Source: Halolactibacillus miurensis
Lineage (GTDB): Bacteria > Bacillota > Bacilli > Bacillales > Amphibacillaceae
Direction: 5' to 3'
NCBI RefSeq assembly: GCF_900116255.1
Contig: NZ_FPAI01000009.1
Coordinates: 1-64,000, forward strand
DNA length: 64,000 nucleotides
Within the stretch, counting starts at the first letter, position 1; every line of letters begins with the position of its first letter. The notes below the pieces were generated by a model. The model worked only from the letters and a program-made list of their open reading frames with translations. It did not search any database and was not told where the DNA came from. The translations under genes were made by a program, and so were the position numbers. Below are positions 1 through 8,694 of this stretch, in pieces.

Positions 1-917
1 TGCCGGTTGACGTTGAGGTATTCAGATAGGGTGTAGCAGGCACATCAATTAAGCATTTAACGATATAGTAGTCACCATGGTCCTCAAGCGACCATCCAAT
101 AGGCTTCCCGTACTTTTTCTTATCTTTCAGGTTCATTTGTGTCTGAATGGCATGGTTGACATGGTCTTGGCCATAGGGGAAAACAACGTCAGAGAGACTA
201 ATCACACATTGGTCAATCGCTTTGAAGGTAAGGGTATGCGTCTCTAGGTGATAATGAAAGACAAAGTTACCTGATTTAGCATCTTTCCGTCCTGAAATGG
301 TCATCTTACCGTAACGCGCCGATACCCAATCTTTCTGCCAACGCTCAGGATGAGCGTGATACGTCTTTTGTGTTAACCGGCCACGGGCGAGTTTTTTACT
401 CCCGAAACACACACCCGTCACTTTGTTTGCCAATTTAATCAACCGTTTTTCGTACCGGTCTTGCTTAAAGCTCAATTGGCCCAAGCGAGACTTTAGGTGT
501 TTGATTTCAACATCAAGGTATTGATGTTCAAAATCATAAGCACAGTAAAATAAGCGTGTGGAATGCTTATATGTCACAACAAAAAAGGCCCCTTTTTGTT
601 GTTCACGTGATGTCTTATTGAACATCGGTGTTCCTTTGACAAAAGAGCCTTTTATTTTTTGAAGTGTCGTCAAGCGCGCGTCCTTCTTGAACAGCGCTGT
701 TCGCATAATAATCATTTAATCCGTAACGTTGTTTCAATTGTTGATGGATGGAGACGGAATTTTTCGCTTTCACGCCCCTGAGCTCCCGGACCTCCGCTTG
801 ATAGCGAAAATGTTTGGCTTGATTAAACACCCGAAGGGTGTGATCTATGGACATAACAAAGTTTACATCGATTTTATGCTTATATAAGCGATTTGAAAAG
901 ATTGCCTTCATGCCCAT
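1..917 (-). pseudogene. tnpB: TnpB (OrfB-like) RNA-guided nuclease homologue, frameshifted and partial
   Basis: An opening frame with the start of a TnpB-like protein (motifs SNRLYKHKIDV, DHTLRVFNQAKHF, RYGLNDYYANSAVQE) runs from about 917 and stops near 615. The continuation (LTTLQKIKGSF, NKTSREQQKGAFFV, YLDVEIKHLKSRLG, VFHYHLE) is in another frame and is open from about 690 to the window edge. The frame changes close to 690, just after the ANSAVQE motif. This suggests a small deletion, since family members carry extra residues there. TnpB proteins are RNA-guided endonucleases of IS200/IS605 elements. This copy is presumably inactive. The catalytic RuvC and zinc-ribbon part would lie beyond the window. 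Confidence 0.7.
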
Positions 918-1030
918 GATACACACCCTCCCTTTGTTTTGTGACGGTCACTGTTAGTGCTTTAATTATACCGTGCGGAATATATGTTTGTCACTTCAAA
1001 AATATTCAAAACAAGCAATTCATCACCCAC

Positions 1031-1300
1031 CTAGTGCTGACGCACTTGAGGAAGGTGTCTTCTCGCCCTAAAGCGATAAAAATAGTCGTAATCACTGACG
1101 TAAACAAAATCTAAATTTGCTGAAATTTCTTTAATCATATCTGTCTCACGGGCGAGACGGTTTTTTGTTGTATTTAATAGCTGGTCTTTACTCATGGTAT
1201 AGTTGACAGTCCCTACCACAATGGTGGTGATTGATAAAATGACGAGCATCATAGTGGTTAGTTGCTGTCCCATCGTTAACTTCTCTCTTTTAAACATCAT
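1031..1300 (-). pseudogene. Methyl-accepting chemotaxis protein, N-terminal remnant
   Basis: A good AGGAGGG site precedes ATG codons at 1297-1300. The product starts with a basic stretch, one membrane segment (about residues 12-34) and the beginning of a Cache-like extracellular domain ending at VSDYDYF. After that the sequence belongs to the insertion element and the frame ends within about 15 codons. No HAMP or signalling domain follows. It is the 5' stump of a chemoreceptor gene cut by the insertion. The rest would lie beyond the element, to the left of the window. Confidence 0.65.
1033..1046. repeat. Subterminal hairpin of the insertion element
   Basis: This is a perfect 5-bp inverted repeat, AGTGC/GCACT, with a TGAC loop, inside the last 50 bases of the element and upstream of tnpB. 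IS605-family transposases recognise such single-stranded hairpins near element ends. Confidence 0.45.
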
Positions 1301-1408
1301 ATCCCTCCTACTTCTCTCATAGGTATTTTAGTGGGTAGGTGTGAAGTGAGTATGAATTCAATGTTATATTTATGTAAAATTTCATCTCTAGTAGCATGAA
1401 CAAAAAAT

Positions 1409-1442
1409 ATGCGTCCTTCTAAAGATAATCAGAAGGACGCAT
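1409..1442 (-). terminator. Intrinsic terminator after the methyltransferase gene
   Basis: A perfect 12-bp stem (ATGCGTCCTTCT and its complement, 10-nt loop) is followed on the minus strand by a run of six T. It lies 14 bp beyond the methyltransferase stop codon. Confidence 0.85.
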
Positions 1443-1455
1443 AATGGTGATGTCA

Positions 1456-2082
1456 TTATTTTGTTAATACAAGAATCCCAAGGGGATAATAATCAGGGAC
1501 AGGATCAGCTTCTTTTTGAATCAAAGCGCCTTTTTGTAAGTAGTAATCAATAGAGGTCACTTGTTTATCGCTAAAAAGTGCTTTAAATTCATCTGGTGTA
1601 ATTTGATGCACATGAAAAGGTGAGCCGCAAGGTTCACCACGACCCGCACCAAAGGGTGTCGACATAATCAAGATGCCACCTGGTTTTAGAAGGTCGTAAG
1701 CATTGTTTAAGAAAATCGTTTCCTCTTCAATATGCTCATACGTTTCAAAGCTTGTAATAACATCGAATTGTCCAAAGCGATCAACGAGATTTTCTTCAGT
1801 TATATCCGCTTGATGAAAAGAGGATTTTGGGTGATAGTAATTATGTCTAGCGTAAGCTAATGCCTTTTCATCAAGATCAAGACCAATGATTTCATCAATC
1901 ACTTTCTTTTTCTTTTTCGCAATAATATGCGTACCAAAGCCAGAACCAGAGGCCATATCTAGTACCCTTCCTTTCGTAATAAAAGGTAAGGCAAAGTGAT
2001 ACCGTGCGACGTGTTCAATCAATAATTCGTTTGTGATGGACATTTCTTCTGGGATGACGCGCTCTCCCGTATCTTCTAACAT
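1456..2082 (-). CDS. Class I SAM-dependent methyltransferase
   Basis: This 208-residue Rossmann-fold methyltransferase has the glycine-rich SAM site LDMASGSGFGTHI (motif I, about residues 41-53), an acidic motif II (IIGLDLDEKAL), motif III (QADITEE) and the post-core strand FDVITSFETYEHI, followed by LLKPGGILIMSTP. This layout is typical of the Methyltransf_11/UbiE-like group that acts on small molecules. The substrate cannot be deduced. It is a single gene with its own terminator, and its start is the ATG at 2082. It reads in the same direction as the flavin oxidoreductase upstream, separated by 53 bp. Confidence 0.8.
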   Translation of the reverse strand: MLEDTGERVIPEEMSITNELLIEHVARYHFALPFITKGRVLDMASGSGFGTHIIAKKKKKVIDEIIGLDLDEKALAYARHNYYHPKSSFHQADITEENLVDRFGQFDVITSFETYEHIEEETIFLNNAYDLLKPGGILIMSTPFGAGRGEPCGSPFHVHQITPDEFKALFSDKQVTSIDYYLQKGALIQKEADPVPDYYPLGILVLTK

Positions 2083-2135
2083 AGTATGTCACCGCTTTTA
2101 TAATATTTTGTTGCTGCAATAAGTATAGCGTAATC

Positions 2136-3179
2136 TTATCTAGATGAAAACCAGTTTTCATCATGGTCTTTTAACAGAGTGTCTTTATCTAATAACCTAC
2201 TCATTCTTTGATAAGAAGCTAACCGGTCTGCTTGATTGTATAGGAGTGATGTCGCCATTACCTCATCAACAGGTAAGGTTTGAATGCGAGAGGCAAGTTC
2301 AGCTTGAACAGTTGAAAGTGAACCAACGATACTGCCGGCAAGTGAGCGTTTGACGGCGGCTTGTTCGTGCGGCAACATCTCCTCTGTTAAATCACGTGGG
2401 GGTTGGATTGGTAAAGACTTCGACCGAATCATATTAAGAAAGAGTTGTTCCATGGAACTAAACAACCAGCGAGCTTCGTCGTCGGTTTCGCCTGCGACAA
2501 TATTTAACGCTAAAATAGCATAAGGCTCTGCTAAGTGTTCGGATGGCTTAAAGTGTTCACGATAAAGTGACAGTGCTTCTGAGGCTTCACCTGGTGAGAA
2601 ATGACCGGCAAAGGCATAACGAAGTCCCATATCAGCAGCAAGCTTGGCACTAAAGGTACTCGAGCCTAATAAGAAGATCGGCACTTGTTGGTTCTCAGCT
2701 GTCACCGCTCTTACCTGCTTTTTAGGTGAGCCATTAAAATAATGCTGAATCTCTCGGACGTGTTCAGGAAAAGCGTGAACGTCACCGCGCCGCAAAGCTC
2801 TTGCGGTAAGTTGATCTGTTCCTGGAGCTCGTCCCAGTCCTAAATCAATCCGATTTGGGTGTAAGGCACTTAACAAACCGAATTGTTCAGCTACGACAAG
2901 CGGGGAATGATTGGGTAACATCATGCCACCAGAACCGAGTCGGATGGTTTTAGTGTGGTTCGCGATTTGGTTAATAAGGAGCGGTGGTGATACGCTGGCG
3001 CTAGACGCGGCATTATGGTGTTCAGCTACCCAATAACGATAATACCCCCAGTCTTCTGCGTGTTGAGCAAGTTCGACCGAATGTTGTAAGGCGTCACGAG
3101 GGGTTTCTTGATCGTTTAGTGGTGATAAATCAAGGATGGATAACGGTATCCCTGAAAATGTTTTATATGATTGTGTCAT
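2136..3179 (-). CDS. LLM-class flavin-dependent oxidoreductase
   Basis: This 347-residue protein matches the single-component bacterial-luciferase-like (LLM) family. It begins IPLSILDLSPL, then has YYRYWVAEHHN, the flavin-binding stretch IRLGSGGMMLPNHSPLVVAEQF and IDLGLGRAPGTD. These motifs define the MsnO8/YceB-like subgroup, whose substrates are mostly unknown. The fold is a TIM barrel using FMN or F420; in Bacillales FMN is expected. Start ATG at 3179 has GGAGAAA upstream. The gene seems monocistronic or loosely coupled to the methyltransferase. The physiological substrate is not predictable here. Confidence 0.85.
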   Translation of the reverse strand: MTQSYKTFSGIPLSILDLSPLNDQETPRDALQHSVELAQHAEDWGYYRYWVAEHHNAASSASVSPPLLINQIANHTKTIRLGSGGMMLPNHSPLVVAEQFGLLSALHPNRIDLGLGRAPGTDQLTARALRRGDVHAFPEHVREIQHYFNGSPKKQVRAVTAENQQVPIFLLGSSTFSAKLAADMGLRYAFAGHFSPGEASEALSLYREHFKPSEHLAEPYAILALNIVAGETDDEARWLFSSMEQLFLNMIRSKSLPIQPPRDLTEEMLPHEQAAVKRSLAGSIVGSLSTVQAELASRIQTLPVDEVMATSLLYNQADRLASYQRMSRLLDKDTLLKDHDENWFSSR

Positions 3180-3323
3180 GATATTTCTCCTTTATAGTGG
3201 TAGGTATAGTATGGATGCTACTGGAAAGAATATTTGGCGTCAACGAAGATGCTTAGCGTAAACTTAAAAAACGCCTTGAAAAAATGGCTAAAGAGTGAGT
3301 AGAAATGAACGGATATTAAAGAA

Positions 3324-3346
3324 AAAACAGCCTGAACGGCTGTTTT
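3324..3346. terminator. Intrinsic terminator downstream of the chemotaxis gene
   Basis: A hairpin AAAACAGCC/GGCTGTTTT is flanked by A and T runs on both sides. It overlaps the 3' boundary of the chemoreceptor gene (stop at 3349) and would end that minus-strand transcript. The rest of the 3180-3348 interval holds no credible gene. A stretch near 3245-3295 resembles a degenerate lysine-rich C-terminus but has internal stops. Confidence 0.75.
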
Positions 3347-3348
3347 TG

Positions 3349-4686
3349 TTAGATAGTAAAGGTATTCACCGTGTCGTCTAAATCATTGGCGGTAGTCACA
3401 ATGTTATCACTTAGTTCCGTCATCCGTTTAATCGACGTATCCTCTTCTTCAATGGAGGCAATGACTTCTTCCGTTGCTGAAGCATTTGCCTCGGCAATCG
3501 TTGATAAGTTTTGGAGTGTCTGGACTAATTCTTCTTTCATCGTTTGCATCGACTGTCCAGAGTCATTGAGCTGTTCAACGGATTGATCAGATGTTTCTAT
3601 GGAAGCGGCAATTTGTTTAAACATATCGCCTGTGTTTTTTACGTTTTCCGTTTGTTCAGTCGCCATTTGAGATACTTTATCCATCGTATTGACGACTTCA
3701 GTTGTATTCGTTCTAAGCTGATTAACAATCTCATTAATTTCAGTCGTTGATTGAGTCGACTGGTCAGCTAGCTTTCTTATTTCATCAGCAACAACCGCAA
3801 AGCCTTTTCCGGACTCACCAGCACGCGCAGCTTCAATGGCGGCATTAAGGGCAAGTAGGTTGGTTTGATCGGCAATAGAGGAAATCACATCACTTGCTTC
3901 AACAATTTTATCTGTGCGTTTATTCGTTTCAACAATCACCGCATGGAAGTCTTTAATAGCCTGACTCGTAACACGGTTAATATTAGATAAGGTATCAATC
4001 TCATTTAAGCCATTATGCACTAAATCATTCACCCGGCTGGATGATTGATTTAAGTCATCTAGGTATTGTTGATTTAAATCGATGATATACCCAAGCTCCG
4101 TCACTTTAGCGGCACCTAATTCGACTTTTTCTGCCTGTTCAAGTGCACCATTGGCAATTGATTCAACCGTTGTGACAATCTCTCCCGAACTATTTGCCAC
4201 CATCGATAAGTTTTGTGAGAGGTCTTCTGCGGTTGAATTTGTTTTTGAAGTATTCTCGTGAATATCTTGAATGATTTTAGTAAGTTTATGTGTCGTTAAA
4301 TTTGTTACTTCTGCCAATTTACTAAATTCACTTTTTCCCTTAACGTCCATGGTCTCACTCAAATCTCCTTCACTGATGCGATACAGTTGTTTCATATGCC
4401 GTTTTAATGGCTTAATGACAACCCGGTTCATAAAGAAGACAATAATAGCATTAATCACAAGTATGTTCATTGCCGTATTTATATAGGCCCCAAAGTTTCC
4501 AGAAATAATATCTAACTCCCGGACGATATTGGCTAAGATTTGTGCAATAGGCGCACTAATTAAAAAGGTTACGGTGATGACAACAACAATCTTAAAGGTA
4601 ACGCTGTTCAAAAAGTTTAGCGACATCAATTGGTTGAAATTTTTAGGGACATGTGATAGCTTCTTTTGTGAATTCAATATAAACAC
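3349..4686 (-). CDS. Methyl-accepting chemotaxis protein with two membrane segments and a short external loop
   Basis: This 445-residue chemoreceptor has two membrane segments (about residues 28-52 and 68-88) separated by only some 15 residues, so it lacks a real extracellular sensor domain. A HAMP linker (about 90-145) follows, then a long coiled-coil signalling domain. The hairpin tip carries the family hallmark [20 protein letters not shown], continuing [20 protein letters not shown]. It would sense an internal or membrane-derived cue and signal through CheW/CheA. It lies directly downstream of the split phosphodiesterase gene, same strand, 95 bp away. Start chosen: ATG at 4686. Confidence 0.9.
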   Translation of the reverse strand: MFILNSQKKLSHVPKNFNQLMSLNFLNSVTFKIVVVITVTFLISAPIAQILANIVRELDIISGNFGAYINTAMNILVINAIIVFFMNRVVIKPLKRHMKQLYRISEGDLSETMDVKGKSEFSKLAEVTNLTTHKLTKIIQDIHENTSKTNSTAEDLSQNLSMVANSSGEIVTTVESIANGALEQAEKVELGAAKVTELGYIIDLNQQYLDDLNQSSSRVNDLVHNGLNEIDTLSNINRVTSQAIKDFHAVIVETNKRTDKIVEASDVISSIADQTNLLALNAAIEAARAGESGKGFAVVADEIRKLADQSTQSTTEINEIVNQLRTNTTEVVNTMDKVSQMATEQTENVKNTGDMFKQIAASIETSDQSVEQLNDSGQSMQTMKEELVQTLQNLSTIAEANASATEEVIASIEEEDTSIKRMTELSDNIVTTANDLDDTVNTFTI

Positions 4687-4781
4687 CTCATCATGTGAAA
4701 TTTTTAATGCTTAACAACTAAAATTTTTAAAATTATTGATGTGAGTAGTCACCGTCTTAAAGGTCATTTGCTGAAAGATGA

Positions 4782-6416
4782 TTAATTTCGATCAATATAG
4801 ATAAGAGCATCCTCTACCGAAAGCGGTTTGCTGAAAAAGTAACCTTGAATAATGTCACACTTATGTCTTTCTAGATAACCGAGTTGTGCTTCATTTTCAA
4901 CACCTTCTGCAATTACTTCCAGACCTACTTTATGACACATAGCAATCAAGTTACTTGCAAGTGCAGTAGAATCATCAATACGGGTAATATTATTTATAAA
5001 CGTCTGATCAAGTTTAACCCGGTCAATATTTAACTCCGCAATACTTGAAAAAGATGAAAAGCCTGTCCCGAAGTCATCCAAGTCAATTGATAGACCAAAT
5101 GATTTTAATCGTTCTAATTTATCGTTAATCCGTTCGAAATTATTTATTAAAACCGACTCAGTTATTTCTAGCACAATATAGTTTGGATTAGCCCCCGTTG
5201 TTGCAATAATCTTTATTAAATCCTCCTCAAACTCATCGCGTAATAGTTGTAGACCTGAGATGTTAATCGCTACTCTTGCTTCAGCATAACCTCGTTCAAC
5301 TAGTTGATAATGAAAGTGGCAGGCATGTTCGATAATAATTAAGCCTAAGTCATAGATAATATAATTTTTTTCCGCTATTGAAATAAACTCTGTCGGTGAC
5401 ACAAAAGAGGGATCGAGTGAATCACTATTCAGACGGGCTAGTGCTTCAAACCCAACGATGTTTTTCCGCTCCAAATGTATTTTTGGTTGAAAATACAGGA
5501 AAAAACTTTGAGTATCTTCTCGTCTAATGACTCGACGTAATGTTTGTAAAATTATTTCTTCTCGTCTAATGACTCGCGCTAAGTCATCTTGATAAAAATA
5601 GATGGATGTTTGATCTTGGTGATGGGTTAATGCAAGTGAAGCTTCTTTTAAAATGCTATCAGCGCTCTCGTGTTTCTCGGTTATTTCTACAATACCAATT
5701 TGGGCAGTTAAGGATTCACGATCTTGTTCATTTGATAATAAGTTATTAAAAATACTTAACATACGATTAGCTTTTAAATATAAATCGGCTTTAGAAGCAT
5801 AATCTTTTACAATGATGGCAAAACGATCAGCTGTGAAGTGATACAGTTGTTCATCAGGTTTTAATGATTTTTGTAATCTAGTAGCTATTCTTTTAAGTAA
5901 CAAATCGCCATATTCAAACCCATAGGTAGTATTAATCAGTTTAAAATTACTACAGTTAATGAGCAGTAAAGCGACGCGGTCATGGCTGTTTTTTAAATGC
6001 TCATCTAATACTTTTGTAAGAAAGAGTTTATTTGGAATATTTGTTAAATCATCATAATAGGCAATCCGGGTGTTTTTTTTATTTAGTTTGTAAGCATAGA
6101 TGAGTATAAGAGAGCTGATGCCGAATACGATGAAAAACAAAACAATACCTGTAATGACAATAGATGAAATGTTTTTACGAACTTTTGATAACGGCCAATA
6201 AATAGATAAAGTACCAATCTTGCGTTCGCCTTCAAAAACTGGCACATTTATATGAAACGCTCGAGTATCATTGACTTTTGTTAAACCCGTTGGGTTTTTA
6301 GTTGAATGATATTTGGTTCCTACTATACTTTCAATGCTGCTAGCAATAATGTGAGAATCGTTTGAAATAAAAGATATATGAGACACATCAGTGGAAAGAA
6401 TAATGTCATTGTTCAC
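4782..6416 (-). pseudogene. Cache-GGDEF-EAL cyclic-di-GMP phosphodiesterase, C-terminal part split off by the prophage
   Basis: The frame opens right at the prophage border and contains the second half of an extracellular Cache domain (SHISFISNDSHIIASS, then GERKIGTLSIYWPL), a membrane segment (about residues 85-108), a GGDEF domain and a complete EAL domain. The GGDEF signature is replaced by TADRF, so cyclase activity is not expected. EAL residues look intact: EALAR, NISGLQLL, ITESVL, DDFGTGFSS, KLDQTF, EGVENEAQL and QGYFFSKPL. The GTG at 6416 has no ribosome site, so this part is probably silent in the lysogen. The missing N-terminus lies at 44051-44656. Confidence 0.9.
6399..6409. other. 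attL: attL core (AATAATGTCAT), left prophage border
   Basis: This 11-bp sequence recurs at 44063-44073. On the minus strand both copies encode the same codons (GAC ATT ATT, Asp-Ile-Ile) in the same phase of the interrupted phosphodiesterase gene. Joining the two flanks here gives ...VIDDII-LSTDVSHISF..., a continuous Cache domain. That frame restoration is the main argument for the border. Bases beyond the 11 bp also partly agree, as expected for tyrosine-recombinase core sites. Confidence 0.85.
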
Positions 6417-6461
6417 CCATACTGTTTAAGTATTGCTATATAAACGTTTGTAGCGGGTGAA

Positions 6462-6490
6462 GTTGGTCGAGTGACGAAAAAGTGACCAAC
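6462..6490. repeat. Candidate integrase arm-binding site, left
   Basis: An inverted repeat GTTGGTC ... GACCAAC overlaps the 15-mer AAAAGTGACCAACGT (6478-6492). The 15-mer recurs exactly at 43928-43942, inside the other prophage end. Both copies lie 70-140 bp inside the core sites. Repeats in these positions are typical of arm-type sites bound by the N-terminal domain of tyrosine integrases. Confidence 0.5.
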
Positions 6491-6491
6491 G

Positions 6492-7634
6492 TTAAAGTAG
6501 TTTTTCAAACACGTTGACACTTTCGATGTGCTGATCTTCTTCTAAGTGTGAATATGTGTCTAGTGTAATGCTTATATTCGCATGACCCAGACGCTCTTGT
6601 ATAACTTTATAGTTAATGCCTTTCTTAACCATCAAAGACGCGCACGAGTGTCTTAGTTGATGAAACGATATATCTTTCAATTTATGTCGATTAATTATTT
6701 TGCGCCACTCGTTACTTAAAGTGTTTAAATGCGTGGGATAACCGTCCTCTTTAACTAATAGCAGGTTAATCATATTGCCTTCTTCATCATATATACCTCG
6801 CCACAAATTCCCCATTTGCAATCGTCTTGCTTTAAAATTTGTATAGTAGACTTTTAACTCCTGCATAAACGTTGACGGAAAATAAACCATTCGCGGTTTT
6901 CTGTTTTTTACAGACGAAAGATAAAACTCGTGCTTATTTTTATCGTATCGTAGTTGTTTATCTACATAGATAGAGTTGTTTTCAAAGTTTATACATTCTT
7001 CTCTAATGCCTAGTATTTCCGCTCGTCTCAATCCGCCAATCGCCGCCAGTTTAATTGCAATTCTATGTTTCGGGTGGCAATCATCCAATATACCAAACAA
7101 ATGATTAAGCTCGTCCTCGTTATAATAATCTGTTTTCTTTTTTTCTCTCTTCGGACCTTTTACGCCAATCGTGGGATTTTGATTAATAACATCCCATTCT
7201 AAAGCCCTGCCAAAGATGCTCTTGATTAATAAAAATTTGTTAGGCATGAGCGGTTTTCCCTCTTTGCTCTCTTTAGCTAAATACTCCACAATATGATACT
7301 TCTTAATATCCTTCATTTTAATTTTTCCAAAATAATCTAACACACCGCAATGATCTAACAAATATTCGTAAGATTCTTTCGTTGTCAGCATAAGGTTTAT
7401 ATCGACGTAATTTTTCATCCACCGATCAACAAAAGACGAAAACGTTATATTGTCAACAGGCTCGTCTTTAGTGTTGAAACATTCGATCTCAAAATCTCTA
7501 ATTTTTTTGTTGAGGTCTCTTTGGCTAGTAGCTGTAACTGTTTTTGTTTTTCTCCTTCTTTTACCGCGTTCATCATAACCTAACTCGACATAAATTTTAA
7601 ATTTCCCAAAACCTAAATCGTCATAACTAGCCAT
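6492..7634 (-). CDS. int: Phage tyrosine-recombinase integrase
   Basis: This 380-residue integrase has an N-terminal arm-binding domain with the YDERGKRRRKTKT hairpin (Tn916/AP2-like), a SAM-like core-binding domain (about 62-165) and a C-terminal catalytic domain. Visible catalytic residues are Arg203/204 (GGLRRAEI), His325 and Arg328 (HQLRH), His351 (LGHANI) and Tyr361 (DTYSH). It would insert and, with an excisionase, remove this prophage at the repeat within the phosphodiesterase gene. The stop codon lies only about 80 bp from attL. A strong AAGGAGGG site precedes the ATG at 7634. It is transcribed toward attL with a small gene just upstream. Confidence 0.95.
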   Translation of the reverse strand: MASYDDLGFGKFKIYVELGYDERGKRRRKTKTVTATSQRDLNKKIRDFEIECFNTKDEPVDNITFSSFVDRWMKNYVDINLMLTTKESYEYLLDHCGVLDYFGKIKMKDIKKYHIVEYLAKESKEGKPLMPNKFLLIKSIFGRALEWDVINQNPTIGVKGPKREKKKTDYYNEDELNHLFGILDDCHPKHRIAIKLAAIGGLRRAEILGIREECINFENNSIYVDKQLRYDKNKHEFYLSSVKNRKPRMVYFPSTFMQELKVYYTNFKARRLQMGNLWRGIYDEEGNMINLLLVKEDGYPTHLNTLSNEWRKIINRHKLKDISFHQLRHSCASLMVKKGINYKVIQERLGHANISITLDTYSHLEEDQHIESVNVFEKLL

Positions 7635-7636
7635 GG

Positions 7637-7801
7637 TTATCCCTCCTTATACACTGTGATGACTTCTTTCTTTTCAATGCATTGTAATTCTCCAATCAGT
7701 TTGTTACCTTCCATGTAAACTCTTGAATATACCGGTATTTCGACTAAACCTTTCTTTCTGTACTCTTTGTCTCTTTTGTATTTTTCAATATTTGTAATCA
7801 T
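7637..7801 (-). CDS. Small basic phage protein upstream of integrase
   Basis: A 54-codon frame starting at ATG 7801 with AAAGGAG upstream ends 2 bp before the integrase start, so both genes form one operon. The product begins MITNIEKYKRDKEY and is rich in Lys, Glu and Val. No HTH is evident. Its position next to int would suit a recombination directionality factor or regulator, but there is no recognisable domain, so it remains hypothetical. Confidence 0.6.
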   Translation of the reverse strand: MITNIEKYKRDKEYRKKGLVEIPVYSRVYMEGNKLIGELQCIEKKEVITVYKEG

Positions 7802-7821
7802 AATATCTACTCCTTTGTTTT

Positions 7822-7848
7822 AAAAAAGGCAGGTGATCAGCCTGCCTT
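7822..7848 (-). terminator. Intrinsic terminator after the CI repressor gene
   Basis: A hairpin AAGGCAGG/CCTGCCTT with a short loop is followed by T6 on the minus strand. It lies 24 bp beyond the repressor stop and separates cI from the small gene and int. Confidence 0.85.
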
Positions 7849-7871
7849 ATTAAGTTTTTAGCGCTAAGAAC

Positions 7872-8513
7872 TTAATCTAACTCTACAATATAAACAACAA
7901 CTTTACCGTGTATCACTAAATTTTCGTTATTATCACTTGTCACGTAGTCGTAAAAACGTTTGTCGCGCGAATCTGGTCTAAAGATGATTCTGTTGTCATC
8001 TCTAAAGTACCGTTTAACCGAATAATCGTGATTGTCTGAGTAAACAACAATGTCACCATCTTTCAGTAAGTGGCACTCAGTCGGTTTAATAGCAATGATT
8101 GAGCCGTGTGGAATAATCCTGTTCATCGACTCACCATTAATGCGCATCATGTAAATGTCACTATCTCCTGCCCATTTTCCCATGATTGAATCAGATACGT
8201 TGATTGTCTCTGCTTGATCAACGCCATCAACTGCTTGTGGTAAACCTGCCGAGACACTTCTAGGGAAGTAATTATAAGATGATTCTCTTATAATAGAATC
8301 TTTTTCATCTTCATTTTCCCATCCCATTAAGTATGATGGAGAAACCCTCAAAACCTCAGATAAAGGTTTAATGATGTCTATCGGCATGTTTTCGATTTCG
8401 CTACTCTCGTATCTATATATAGTAGCTCTATTCTTCCCTAGTTTATTAGCGAGATCGTCAGCGGTCATTTTTAATTCTTTCCGACGCGTTTTTATCCGAT
8501 CGCCTATCTTCAT
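7872..8513 (-). CDS. CI-like lysogenic repressor with S24 self-cleavage domain
   Basis: This 213-residue repressor has an N-terminal HTH_3 domain (about 3-60; DDLANKLGKNRATIYRYE) and a C-terminal LexA/UmuD-type S24 peptidase domain. The predicted cleavage site Ala89-Gly90 (SVSAGLPQ), nucleophile Ser129 (NGESM) and Lys167 (YSVKRYF) are all present. Lysogeny should therefore be ended by RecA-dependent autocleavage in the SOS response. The ATG at 8513 is preferred over the GTG three codons upstream, because the AAGGAGGT site would abut that GTG. It is divergent from cro across a 180-bp operator region. Confidence 0.93.
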   Translation of the reverse strand: MKIGDRIKTRRKELKMTADDLANKLGKNRATIYRYESSEIENMPIDIIKPLSEVLRVSPSYLMGWENEDEKDSIIRESSYNYFPRSVSAGLPQAVDGVDQAETINVSDSIMGKWAGDSDIYMMRINGESMNRIIPHGSIIAIKPTECHLLKDGDIVVYSDNHDYSVKRYFRDDNRIIFRPDSRDKRFYDYVTSDNNENLVIHGKVVVYIVELD

Positions 8514-8537
8514 TAATATCACCTCCTTATAAATTAT

Positions 8538-8566
8538 ATTTTACAACGTTTGTCGCATATATGCAA
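8538..8566 (-). promoter_or_regulatory. Repressor promoter (PRM-like)
   Basis: On the minus strand TTGCAT (8561-8566) and TAAAAT (8538-8543) are 17 bp apart, 25 bp upstream of the cI start. An operator-like site (8551-8569) overlaps the -35 box and spacer, which predicts autorepression. Confidence 0.6.
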
Positions 8567-8569
8567 ACA
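8551..8569. promoter_or_regulatory. CI/Cro operator-like site 1
   Basis: TGTCGCATATATGCAAACA is an imperfect dyad built on the half site TGTCGCAT. The same half site recurs at the other proposed operators, and this copy sits in the repressor promoter. Confidence 0.5.
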
Positions 8570-8584
8570 ATAACAAAAAATAAA

Positions 8585-8612
8585 TCGATAAAATTATCGA
8601 AAAACGCGACAA
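8585..8612. promoter_or_regulatory. CI/Cro operator-like region 2
   Basis: This region contains a TCGATAA/TTATCGA inverted repeat with a 2-bp centre (8585-8600) and an adjacent GCGACA half site (8606-8611). Both lie between the divergent promoters. Assignment rests on similarity to the other sites. Confidence 0.35.
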
Positions 8613-8618
8613 AAGGTG

Positions 8619-8647
8619 TTGACTTCTGTCGATTCAAGGTTTATTAT
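8619..8647 (+). promoter_or_regulatory. Early lytic promoter (PR-like)
   Basis: TTGACT (8619-8624) and TATTAT (8642-8647) are separated by 17 bp, close to the sigma-A consensus. The promoter points to cro 48 bp downstream and is followed at once by a palindromic operator. Confidence 0.7.
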
Positions 8648-8655
8648 ATAGTTAA

Positions 8656-8670
8656 TCGCATAACATGCGA
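8656..8670. promoter_or_regulatory. CI/Cro operator-like site 3
   Basis: TCGCATAACATGCGA is a perfect dyad (6-bp arms, 3-bp centre) just downstream of the early promoter, where bound repressor would block transcription. It contains the TGTCGCAT half site on the minus strand. Confidence 0.6.
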
Positions 8671-8694
8671 CACAAATAAAGGAGGTGTTGGAAG

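Larger units (their letters stand above)
1..1074 (-). mobile_element. IS605/IS1341-type insertion element, partial
   Basis: The element carries a TnpB-like reading frame on the minus strand and continues past the left window edge. Its end lies near position 1074, where chemotaxis-receptor coding sequence stops abruptly at a TTTTTAT run, a T-rich target of the kind IS605-family elements prefer. Next to this end is a perfect small hairpin (1033-1046, AGTGC-TGAC-GCACT), like the subterminal palindromes that mark IS605 ends. No TnpA transposase is visible, so this may be a TnpB-only element mobilised in trans. The far end, and any guide RNA encoded there, are outside the window. Confidence 0.6.

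Noticed and set aside
3240-3300. Small lysine-rich gene between the oxidoreductase and the chemotaxis gene
   Set aside because: Internal stop codons and no start signal; at most the tail of a decayed gene.
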